The position numbers and the translations under genes are program-made. From Lacipirellula parvula (lineage in GTDB: Bacteria; Planctomycetota; Planctomycetia; Pirellulales; Lacipirellulaceae), in contig NZ_AP021861.1 in NCBI RefSeq assembly GCF_009177095.1, forward strand, positions 6,492,501 through 6,556,500: a stretch of 64,000 nt of DNA. The letters are read 5' to 3'. Positions 1-7,129 of this stretch are shown in pieces (the first letter of the stretch is position 1; each line of letters begins with the position of its first letter). The notes under the pieces are model-generated. The model saw only the letters and a program-made list of their open reading frames with translations. It did no database searches and was not told where the DNA came from.

Positions 1-1098
1 GAGTATCTGCAAGTTGTGCGGCCAGTCCTCGAACCAAATGTGCGCCCCGAAATAAGCCGCCGGCCATTCGCACTTCGACGGATCGATTGGCGAGTTTTGT
101 TTCTCGCGCTCGAATGCGGCGGATCCCTCGTCGACGCCCATTTGCATGAGCGAGTACAAATCTTCATGCTCGGGCCAAAGCAGTTCGACCCCGGCGAGCA
201 TCGCGTCACGACGCTCCTCGAAGAACGCGCGGGCGTTCGCCGTCGCCCACGGGTCGCGCGGATTCGCGTAGCGTTCCTCCCACGCGGCCCAGAGATCCAT
301 CCGCTCCGGCCAACGCTCGATCGCGCGGAACAGCCGCGATCGCCAACCTGGCGAACGATCAAGCTCCATCGCGAGCGCGTCGCGATGGAGCGCTGTCGCA
401 AAGTTCACGATGTTTGTCGAGCGGTCGCCCGCCTTCAGCAAGGCGCCGTGAAACCAATCGCGGCTCGCCTGCCGCTGCGACGCCGACGACATATGGGCGT
501 CGTTTTGCAGGTCGTCGCAGATGATAAGCGTCGGTCGATGTTGCCGGAGCCGGCGACCGCGGAGATGCTGCCCGGTGCTGTAGGCTTCGATCACGACGCC
601 GTTGGCGAGTTCGAGGCTCTCGGCACGCCAAACTCGCCCGCGGCCGATCGCGTGCGGATAATAGGCGGCGAGCAGGGCGTTGCTTTCGAGTTCCTTCCGC
701 ACGTTGGCGAGATGAGTTCGCGCCTGACCGATGGTGTCGGAGACGATCCAAATATATGGCTCGCGTCCCTCGAGGGCGCACCGCAGCACGTAGGCAAGCG
801 TGCCGAGCGTGCTCTTTGCACTGCCGCGCGGGCCGAGGACGTTGAGTTTGTTGCCGCGCGATGCGTCGCAGCGGTCGAGTTCGTCGCTCAGCCAACGATG
901 CATCCGTGATGGCGGCAAGCGAAAGTGCGCGGGCAGTAGGCAACAGCCCCAATCGAGCAGCGGCAGCGATTGCCACTCCGCGGCAGTCGAGCGAATGACG
1001 CGCTGTACCAGGTCGTGCGACAAGGCGCGTAGGACGGCGCCCGTAAACGGCGACGATGGCGCCGAAGAAGTCTCTGCGATATGAGGTTCATGTTTCAT
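1..1098 (-). CDS. Phage terminase large subunit, partial at left edge
   Basis: Translating the minus strand from ATG at 1098 gives 366 residues with no stop before the window edge, so the C-terminal nuclease part is missing. A Walker A motif, GPRGSAKST, lies at residues 89-97 and a Walker B motif, LIICDDLQND, at 191-200. This spacing is typical of the packaging ATPase of tailed phages (TerL), which would bind the portal and drive DNA into the prohead. A GAGGAGG ribosome binding site sits 9 bases upstream, and the start overlaps the stop of the preceding gene as ATGA, so the two are translationally coupled. The family call is firm. Whether the element is an active prophage cannot be judged from this end alone. 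Confidence 0.9.
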   Translation of the reverse strand, partial: MKHEPHIAETSSAPSSPFTGAVLRALSHDLVQRVIRSTAAEWQSLPLLDWGCCLLPAHFRLPPSRMHRWLSDELDRCDASRGNKLNVLGPRGSAKSTLGTLAYVLRCALEGREPYIWIVSDTIGQARTHLANVRKELESNALLAAYYPHAIGRGRVWRAESLELANGVVIEAYSTGQHLRGRRLRQHRPTLIICDDLQNDAHMSSASQRQASRDWFHGALLKAGDRSTNIVNFATALHRDALAMELDRSPGWRSRLFRAIERWPERMDLWAAWEERYANPRDPWATANARAFFEERRDAMLAGVELLWPEHEDLYSLMQMGVDEGSAAFEREKQNSPIDPSKCEWPAAYFGAHIWFEDWPHNLQIL

Positions 1099-1586
1099 AA
1101 CGTTAAATCCTCCTCAGCAGTCGGCGCCGGCAAGGCGATGCGATCGCTGGAAGCTGCGGGCGGCGGCTCGCTCTTGCCGACGCATTCCGCCGCGATGTTG
1201 AGGAGTTGGGTCAATACCGCTTGCCGTCGCGCCGCGTCGGGAATCTCCGCGACGATGAGTTCGGCGATTCGCTGCAGCGCCTCGAACACCGCTGCCGGCA
1301 GACTCACGGCATCTTCCGGCCGTGCGCCGGTCCGCGCGTGTTGCTCAAGCCACCAAACGCTCGTTCGCCAGTTCTTCTCGTCGTTGGCGGCCTTGTGGAT
1401 GTTGCCCATGTGCCGGACGACCGCCTCGGCCTCCGATTGCAGCAGTTCCCGCGCGAGGGGCTCGTTCCGCTGCAGCTCTGCCTCGAGTTGCTCGGGAGTG
1501 CGGCCGACAAACTTCGCCGCCGTCGCGGGCGGGCAGCCGAGCCGGACGACGCCGCTGATTTTCGACTGTTCAGTTGGATCCAACAT
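1095..1586 (-). CDS. Small protein before TerL, possible small terminase
   Basis: A 163-residue protein directly before the terminase ATPase and overlapping it by 4 bases. The start has a GAGGGG site. The first half is charged and helical. A segment at residues 71-90 (KNWRTSVWWLEQHARTGARP) resembles the W-x-x-x-x-W-L-E-R stretch seen in many phage terminase small-subunit and HTH proteins, and it also resembles residues 80-99 of the HTH protein at 45589-44534. Position and this motif suggest the DNA-recognition partner of TerL. No catalytic motif is visible, so the role is inferred mainly from context. Confidence 0.7.
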   Translation of the reverse strand: MLDPTEQSKISGVVRLGCPPATAAKFVGRTPEQLEAELQRNEPLARELLQSEAEAVVRHMGNIHKAANDEKNWRTSVWWLEQHARTGARPEDAVSLPAAVFEALQRIAELIVAEIPDAARRQAVLTQLLNIAAECVGKSEPPPAASSDRIALPAPTAEEDLTL

Positions 1587-1594
1587 GTCGCCCC

Positions 1595-2749
1595 TCAGTT
1601 CTCGGCGCCCACAAACTCAAATGACACCACCGCTCGCCCCGTCGAACTGCGATAACTTGGAAATCGCTTCGAACCGCTAGGGCTGGCGCCGCTCTTCTTC
1701 ACGTTCACCGTCCGCCACAGTGATGAGCGTTCGCAGTGGCGAATCAGCGCCGGGTGACTGCTGGTGACGTTGATGCGCAACCCCTCGACCCGATGGAGTT
1801 CCGCCACCGCCGCGACGACGCGCATGCCGATGCCCATCCCCTGATAATCAGGCAGCGTGACGATCCGCGTGAACCGCCGGTGATTACGCTTCGTGATCAC
1901 CGGCAGCGTCGCACAGAACGTCACCGGCTCGCCTTGCCAAGTCGCCAAGTAGCAGCGAGCGCCAGGCGTCAGCGAACCGCTCAGATAGTGATGACGCGCA
2001 AACAGCCGCCACGGCGCCACGCCGCAGCGATGGATTTCGAGCTCGATCGCAGGACGCCGAAGACGCCTCCGCTGCAACTCACCCGTCGCCATGTCGAGCA
2101 CCCAATCGGCTTCGAGCCACTCGGCAACGTCGTAATGGCACGTCACCGCGACGAACCGGCAGCCGATGCTGCCGCGGCGGATCCCTTTGGCGATCGCCAT
2201 CGAACAAGCTCGCGCGACGTTTCGATCGACGACGCTGGTGAATTCGTCGAAGGCAATAACGGGAGTCACTAGTTCCGAGCTGCGAGCGACGAGTTGTTCG
2301 GAGCCAACTTCTATCTCGCTACTCGAAACTCGCGACTCGCAACTTCTCCCCAGCGCCCTCGCCAAATCGCAACGAAACCTCTCCCCGCAACTCAACACGC
2401 GATATGGCTTCACCCATGACGGCGGCGAGCTGAAGCCGACCGCGGTTAGCAATTCGACGACCTGCCGCACCGGCAATTCGCCGAAGCAATCGATCACCGC
2501 GCGATCGTCGGGCCACTCGGCGCCGCGGTAAAGCCGTTCGCCGTAATACTGCGACGCCACGGTGCTCTTGCCGCTGCCTGAGGGGCCGACGATCAGTCCG
2601 ACCTGCCATGGCTCGTCATCGCCGGGCAGTTCAACGGCGAATCGTTGCTCGAGCTTCTCCGCCAGCGGCACATCGAACATCCCCGCAACCTGCTGGACCC
2701 GGAACGAGTCGTGAACGGGACATTCGACGTTGATTTCAAGTGAAGGCAT
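1595..2749 (-). CDS. ABC-type ATPase fused to GNAT acetyltransferase
   Basis: A 384-residue two-domain protein. The N-terminal half is a soluble ABC-type ATPase: Walker A GPSGSGKST at 55-63, a signature-like LSCGE at 119-123, Walker B VIAFDEFTS at 164-172 and a likely switch histidine at 205. No membrane segment is present, so it is not a classical transporter subunit. The C-terminal half (about 240-384) looks like a GNAT fold with the acetyl-CoA loop YQGMGIGMR at 302-310. It lies 8 bases before the small terminase-like gene, in the same operon. Residues about 136-161 are encoded by a copy of the heptamer repeat and separate the signature motif from Walker B. The substrate of the acetyltransferase is unknown. 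Confidence 0.8.
   Translation of the reverse strand: MPSLEINVECPVHDSFRVQQVAGMFDVPLAEKLEQRFAVELPGDDEPWQVGLIVGPSGSGKSTVASQYYGERLYRGAEWPDDRAVIDCFGELPVRQVVELLTAVGFSSPPSWVKPYRVLSCGERFRCDLARALGRSCESRVSSSEIEVGSEQLVARSSELVTPVIAFDEFTSVVDRNVARACSMAIAKGIRRGSIGCRFVAVTCHYDVAEWLEADWVLDMATGELQRRRLRRPAIELEIHRCGVAPWRLFARHHYLSGSLTPGARCYLATWQGEPVTFCATLPVITKRNHRRFTRIVTLPDYQGMGIGMRVVAAVAELHRVEGLRINVTSSHPALIRHCERSSLWRTVNVKKSGASPSGSKRFPSYRSSTGRAVVSFEFVGAEN
2268..2351. repeat. Heptamer repeat (CTCGCAA class) inside a gene
   Basis: Two opposed arms built from variants of CGAGTTG/CTCGCAA lie inside the ABC-GNAT gene. They are the same family as the arrays at 7445-7540, 24170-24227 and 58420-58502. The reading frame stays open through the copy. 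Confidence 0.8.
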
Positions 2750-2798
2750 CGGAAGGGTTCAGCTCTTGGGGTTCAGGGTTCAGTAAATGCAAATTCAA

Positions 2799-2878
2799 GC
2801 GAGCCGGGGCGTCCCCGCCCCCCGGTGAATTGCTTACTCTTCAGCAACTGGCAACTGACTACGGACCACTGACATCCT
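2799..2878. repeat. GC palindrome plus CTGACNA heptamers
   Basis: The gap between the ABC-GNAT gene and the ParB-like gene holds a GAGCCGGGGCGTCCC element followed by variants of the heptamer CTGACAA/CTGACCA. No gene is visible in the gap. Confidence 0.7.
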
Positions 2879-3436
2879 TCACAACGTCAACACCCGACAC
2901 CGCCGACCTTCGCCGCGGAGCCGTTCGAACATCTCGCGTTGATCTTCCTCATCGCGACATTCGACAACGACTTGCCACGACTCCGGAATTCGCACTTCTT
3001 CGCAATCGCGCTCGACCGCCGCTTCGACTTCGGCCGCCGTTTGGGCGAGGCCGTCTAGTAGTTGCGCCACATGCGGGCTGTTGAACCTCGCATCGATCAG
3101 GAGCGCCGTTAGCTGCTCATGATCAGTTCCTGCCAGCGCGGCAATTGGATCGTGCGTCAGCAAAATCTTGTCGGCCTCCTCGGCGTTCACATCGAGCACC
3201 AGCACCGGCACGACTGCATCGGGCGTCGTCTCCGCACGGAGGTGGCCGTCAATCAACTGCAGCGAACCGTCGTCGAGTTCACGCGCCAACAACGCCCCGG
3301 CGTAGCCGATCTCGGCGAGCAACCCGCGGAGCGCATCACGCTGCGAGTCGGGATGCGTCCGCCAGTTGCGAGGGTTCGGGCGCAGTTCGTTAGCCCTCAC
3401 ACGGCGCAACTCACGAATCCGATCGCGTATTTGCAT
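2879..3436 (-). CDS. ParB-like nuclease-domain protein
   Basis: 185 residues from ATG at 3436, chosen because GAGGGA lies 7 bases upstream; an upstream extension to 3526 has no such site. The N-terminus (LRPNPRNWRTHP at about 18-29) and LIDGHLRAET at 61-70 match the ParB/sulfiredoxin-fold nuclease domain, where the G-H-x-R motif binds nucleotide. The rest is acidic and unassigned. Stand-alone ParB-like proteins are common in phages and plasmids next to terminase or methyltransferase genes. It is encoded in the phage-like operon, between the beta-helix gene and the ABC-GNAT gene. The domain call is good. Whether it acts as a nuclease, CTPase or specificity factor is not decided. Confidence 0.8.
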   Translation of the reverse strand: MQIRDRIRELRRVRANELRPNPRNWRTHPDSQRDALRGLLAEIGYAGALLARELDDGSLQLIDGHLRAETTPDAVVPVLVLDVNAEEADKILLTHDPIAALAGTDHEQLTALLIDARFNSPHVAQLLDGLAQTAAEVEAAVERDCEEVRIPESWQVVVECRDEEDQREMFERLRGEGRRCRVLTL

Positions 3437-3532
3437 GCTCAGTCCCTCGTAGCGCTCGCGACAGCGAAATCCTCGACTCGCCCACAAACTGCCGGCTTGC
3501 TCTCTAGGTAAATCACCGTAGACCAACCGGCA

Positions 3533-3561
3533 GGCGCTTCATGAACCCACCATGAAGCGCC
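3533..3561. terminator. Perfect hairpin between beta-helix and ParB-like genes
   Basis: Arms GGCGCTTCATG (3533-3543) and CATGAAGCGCC (3551-3561) form a perfect 11-bp stem with a 7-base loop. There is no T-run, so it may act as an RNA-stability or attenuation hairpin rather than an intrinsic terminator. Confidence 0.5.
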
Positions 3562-3649
3562 CGCCTTGTTGGCTCTCTTCGCTGACGAAATCGACCAAGT
3601 CGCTGCTCGCCTCACCAGCAAGATCTATCGGCGAGGCCTCGCAATCGAC

Positions 3650-5641
3650 TTAGTTCTGATCGATCTCCACCCATGCGACGTAGATGCCGTTGCCGCCAAC
3701 CTGCACGACGCTTCCAGTCACTTGGGCGTCGGTCAGCACTGCGTTCGACGGTCCGTGAGAGCTACCGGTAATTGTCTGCCACCCCGTCGACAACGTATGC
3801 GTATTCAATGGAGAGGCGCCTCCCCATACGCCAAGCGTCGGCGTTCCGCTGGGAACATAAGCCCGAATCTTGTAGGTGACCGGCTTACCCGACTTGCGGA
3901 TGTTGCGAAGTTCCCAGCCCACGCTCGAGTTGTCGAGCCGATAGCACCAAACGTCCTGACCAAGCTCCGAATCGGTCACGCGATGGAACGTCAAATCCCG
4001 AGCACAATCATTGGCCGTGCCGATGCCGCGGCCAGGAACAAACAATTGCTTCTTCGTCAACGGATCGAGGAATGGCTCGCGCACGCCTGCGTCGTATTTT
4101 GGACCAATGCCGCCGAGATTCACCAATGGGTGATCGGCAGGGTCGTTCGAACCGAGCCAATCGACGCCTGCGTGTAAGTGGAACGCGTTCCCCGCACACG
4201 CGGCAACGACCACCGGCAAATTCGTCGGATCGTCCGGATCCGGGTTCGACGTCTCGGTGTTGGCGCCAAAGCGAATCGGGCGGCGATCGGGAACAATGAA
4301 CGCGATCGGCAAATCGTTATTATCTTGATTGAGCCCCAATGACGGCTCCATCACCGCAGCGCGATCGCCGTCGACGATCAGCCCCGTTCCGAAAAAGCGA
4401 GTGACGCCCGCGCCATCACCGCTGATTTCGCGTGCAACATATGACGTATCCTCCGATCGCCCAAATGTGACGCTAGTGGCCGAAACGCTTGTGACGTACA
4501 AATAACGGTCCGGCTCGTTCGCTTCGTCTGGATTGACGCGAATGACCGTACGCGGCTCGAAGTAGTCGGTGCAGTTGTAGCCCCAGCCTCCCGGAAACGT
4601 AAAGTCGACCGTCGAGGAGCCATCGTCGATTTCCCATTCGACGCTGCTAGGGAGCGCATACGGCCCCACTGGAACAGTACTGAACGCCCCCGAACTATTG
4701 TAGCCGAACTCCGCGCGAACTTTGCCAGCCTGACCGGTGATGACGGCGCCCGCGAGCACCGGCGTCTCGATGAACATGTCGTCGATCTGCGAGCCGACGG
4801 CTGCGTTGGTCGGAACGCTGTATTCATCGAGCAGCTTACCGATCAGAAAGCCGCGGACGTTGTCGAACACCGGACGATCGCCGTGCGAATTGATAATCCC
4901 GTACCGCGCGCCGCGGAACGCACAGTCGCGAACCGTGACGTCGTAGCACTTGTGGAGACGCAGCGAGAACGACTGGTTCGTCGTGTTAAGGACGTAATTC
5001 ACGCCAGCGCCAGCGTCGGCGTCGTACATCCATGCATGCCCGCCTCCGACGTCGGTCTTCACAAAGTGCCGCAAGTGGGTGAAGTAGCAGCGTTCAAACG
5101 ACAGAGCACGCGCGGTCTGTTCGCCGGCGTCCAAATCCGTCGTATCGCCGAAGGAAAACACGCTGCCGACGTCGACCACCTGAAACGTGATGTCGCTGAA
5201 CGCCAACGGCCCGTAGCGGTAGGTGCGAATTTGATTCCACCAGATGTCGTCCTCGCCATCCATGTCGATGACGAAGCGAGTTCGGCTGCGCTCGGCGTTG
5301 GCGTTGCCTTCCTCTTGATGCTGCGCCGATTGACCAGTCCGCGCGCCGATGAACGTCACGTTGTCGAAGATCGTCAGATCGCCGTGCGTGCCGACGGGCA
5401 GTTCGTCATCGAAATACCAGTCGCCCGCGGGAAAGTAAATCACCATGCGCGTGTCGGTGTTCGCCGATCGCTCTTCCAGCGCGGTGATCAGCGCCGCCGT
5501 GTTGTCGGCCAGCGGGTCGTTGGCCGTGCCGATCGTGGAGAAGTCGAGCACGTCTTCCGCGATCTGAGCCGATGCCAGCGATCCGCAAGCTTGCCAGGCC
5601 AATAGTGCTGGCAGTAACAGTCGAGTAATTGCCGTTCTCAT
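3650..5641 (-). CDS. Secreted right-handed beta-helix (pectate-lyase-like) protein
   Basis: 663 residues. The N-terminus (MRTAITRLLLPALLAWQACG, then SLASAQ) is a Sec signal peptide with cleavage near residue 25. The mature part starts like a pectate-lyase superfamily or tailspike protein: DFSTIGTANDPLADNTAALITAL, then MVIYFPAGDWYF, which is the usual entry into a beta-helix where a polysaccharide-facing groove is formed. The C-terminal 100 residues look like a jelly-roll or carbohydrate-binding module. In a phage operon this would suggest a tailspike or receptor-degrading protein, but a signal peptide is unusual for a virion protein and suggests export by the host. No catalytic residue was identified with confidence. 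Confidence 0.75.
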   Translation of the reverse strand: MRTAITRLLLPALLAWQACGSLASAQIAEDVLDFSTIGTANDPLADNTAALITALEERSANTDTRMVIYFPAGDWYFDDELPVGTHGDLTIFDNVTFIGARTGQSAQHQEEGNANAERSRTRFVIDMDGEDDIWWNQIRTYRYGPLAFSDITFQVVDVGSVFSFGDTTDLDAGEQTARALSFERCYFTHLRHFVKTDVGGGHAWMYDADAGAGVNYVLNTTNQSFSLRLHKCYDVTVRDCAFRGARYGIINSHGDRPVFDNVRGFLIGKLLDEYSVPTNAAVGSQIDDMFIETPVLAGAVITGQAGKVRAEFGYNSSGAFSTVPVGPYALPSSVEWEIDDGSSTVDFTFPGGWGYNCTDYFEPRTVIRVNPDEANEPDRYLYVTSVSATSVTFGRSEDTSYVAREISGDGAGVTRFFGTGLIVDGDRAAVMEPSLGLNQDNNDLPIAFIVPDRRPIRFGANTETSNPDPDDPTNLPVVVAACAGNAFHLHAGVDWLGSNDPADHPLVNLGGIGPKYDAGVREPFLDPLTKKQLFVPGRGIGTANDCARDLTFHRVTDSELGQDVWCYRLDNSSVGWELRNIRKSGKPVTYKIRAYVPSGTPTLGVWGGASPLNTHTLSTGWQTITGSSHGPSNAVLTDAQVTGSVVQVGGNGIYVAWVEIDQN

Positions 5642-5674
5642 TTGAATTGTTCCTTAAAATTGTCGAATGGCTCG

Positions 5675-5694
5675 GCCAACGCCGTGGCGTTGGC
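5675..5694. repeat. Short perfect hairpin
   Basis: GCCAACGCC-type arms of 9 bp (5675-5683 and 5686-5694) with a 2-base loop, just upstream of the beta-helix gene on the minus strand. It could affect mRNA stability or translation. The rest of 5642-5755 shows nothing else. Confidence 0.45.
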
Positions 5695-5755
5695 TTCGCG
5701 TCAAATCCATTCCGAGGACCGCCTGCAGTCCCCCCTTGCTTGTCGAAAATGCTTC

Positions 5756-6097
5756 TTACGTCCCGTTCATGGCGTCTCCTTTCATGCTGGCGGTGACACG
5801 ATCCGGCGCACGATGCAGGCCGATCGCGTCGACCACGTCGTTGAGTACATATCCCAGCGCCATCCCAAGCAGCGCGACCATTGCGATCCACGTTCGTCGC
5901 AGTACGGCCACCCACCCCACTAGGCCGAGTTCGTCGCCGCGACCTCGCAACGTGTCATTGATCTGCGTTAACATCTCTTCATGCTCCTGCAGTTCACGCT
6001 GGACCGCCCCTGGACCGTCGGCGTGGTAGCCGAGTTCGCTTCGCAAGAAAGCGGAGAGGTGGACGACTTGCGTTTCGAGTTCGTGCTGACAGTCCAT
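5756..6097 (-). CDS. Small coiled-coil/one-TM protein, XhlA or holin-like
   Basis: 113 residues. Residues 1-60 are charged and likely helical or coiled coil (ELQEHEEMLTQINDTLRG). A single hydrophobic segment lies at about 68-88 (TWIAMVALLGMALGYVLN). This architecture, a short N-terminal coiled coil followed by one membrane helix, resembles XhlA-type phage lysis accessory proteins and some holins. Its place in an operon with a cell-wall amidase-like gene fits a lysis role. No sequence motif is diagnostic, so the call rests on architecture and context. Confidence 0.6.
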   Translation of the reverse strand: MDCQHELETQVVHLSAFLRSELGYHADGPGAVQRELQEHEEMLTQINDTLRGRGDELGLVGWVAVLRRTWIAMVALLGMALGYVLNDVVDAIGLHRAPDRVTASMKGDAMNGT

Positions 6098-6150
6098 CGC
6101 GATTGCTCTTTCTGGATTTCTAGCCCCCGGCTTCGAGGAAAGTGAACCGT

Positions 6151-6250
6151 GAGGTCCCTTCCCCTTGATGGGGAGGGTCAGGGAGGGGTGGTTGAAGCGT
6201 GTACCAGCTTCACCCCCTCCCCAGCCCTCCCCTCAAGGGGGAGGGAGCCA
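6151..6250. repeat. CCCTCCCC inverted repeat, copy 1
   Basis: Two C/G-rich arms (CCCTTCCCCTTGATGGGGAG side and CCCTCCCCAGCCCTCCCCTC side) enclose a short core with GTACC. The same design recurs at 49363-49465 and 61199-61298. Confidence 0.85.
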
Positions 6251-6291
6251 CAACATTCGAAGAAACTCAGAGGCCGGGGCTAGAAGATGCG

Positions 6292-6981
6292 CTACCGCAC
6301 CGTCGCGGCTGCTGCCTTGCTCGACTCCGTCTTGAGATTCGGCGAATCGCCCGGCCCTTGCGGCTCTTCGGTCGGACGCACGCCCGAGGCCATGTCGACG
6401 CGGTTCGCATCACCGGCGAACGCTTTCAGGTACTCCAGAACCTGCACGTAGCTGCCGTACATTCGCATCGAGTCCTTCACGTAAATGAACGACGTGCGGA
6501 AGCGGCTCTCGAGGCGCGTCCAATTGACGATCGCGCGATCGAGGGCGCCGAGGAGCACGAGCGCGTTCTGGCTGCGGAAGTTGAGCTGGCTCCCCAGCGG
6601 AATGTTGGCGTCCGATCCGTCGACCGACCACGGCAAGCTGATCAGTCCGCCTGGCGCCTCTTGAATCTCGTCGCCCCCGAACGGCGCCGTCGAACCGAGC
6701 AGCGTCTCGTTCGAGTTGATCGCCCGTTCGATGAGATCGCCGAGCGGCGTCTTCTCGGGGTTGTACGTCACGCGGCGCCGCATGCGATCGCACGCGAGCA
6801 GATGCTCGACGTAGTGATCCTTCGTCGTCTCGTCGAGTCCGCCGCGAACGCCGAACTCGTCGTTCGCCACGACTTCGCTGCGGAAGTCAAACAGCGGGCC
6901 GAGCGCCGCCAAGATATGGAGGTTGCGAAACTCCGGAATGATGCGTCGAAACTGTTCTTTCCCAGGGTCGCCGGCAGGCAT
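6292..6981 (-). CDS. Unknown protein of the phage-like operon
   Basis: 229 residues from ATG at 6981, preceded by AAGGAG at a good distance; an in-frame TTG 15 bases upstream is less likely. I do not recognise the family. It has no signal peptide and no membrane segment. The middle is a soluble mixed sequence (about 20-190) and the tail from 195 is low-complexity, rich in P, E, S and A. Sitting between the protease and the holin-like gene, it may be a structural or lysis-associated protein, but nothing in the sequence shows this. Confidence 0.7.
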   Translation of the reverse strand: MPAGDPGKEQFRRIIPEFRNLHILAALGPLFDFRSEVVANDEFGVRGGLDETTKDHYVEHLLACDRMRRRVTYNPEKTPLGDLIERAINSNETLLGSTAPFGGDEIQEAPGGLISLPWSVDGSDANIPLGSQLNFRSQNALVLLGALDRAIVNWTRLESRFRTSFIYVKDSMRMYGSYVQVLEYLKAFAGDANRVDMASGVRPTEEPQGPGDSPNLKTESSKAAAATVR

Positions 6982-7036
6982 GATGGACTCCTTCAAGTTT
7001 GAAAATCGTTATGTAAATGTTGCTACTGCGTGGATT

Positions 7037-7129
7037 CGAATGGGGAATGTGGAATGCTGAGTGGGGACACAAGACCTGTACGAAACCTCTTCTCCCCATT
7101 CCCCATTCCCCATTCAGCATTCCTCATTA
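7037..7129. repeat. GGGGAAT/CCCATTC heptamer repeat with opposed arms
   Basis: The left arm has GAATGGGGAATG and related units; the right arm has CCCATTC repeated in tandem. The period is 7. The copy lies between two genes of the phage-like operon and its right arm runs into the 3' end of the protease gene (stop at 7114). Confidence 0.8.

Noticed and set aside
16-909. A 297-codon plus-strand frame at the left edge
   Set aside because: It is antisense to the terminase gene, whose Walker motifs are clear. Its translation is arginine-rich and without motifs.
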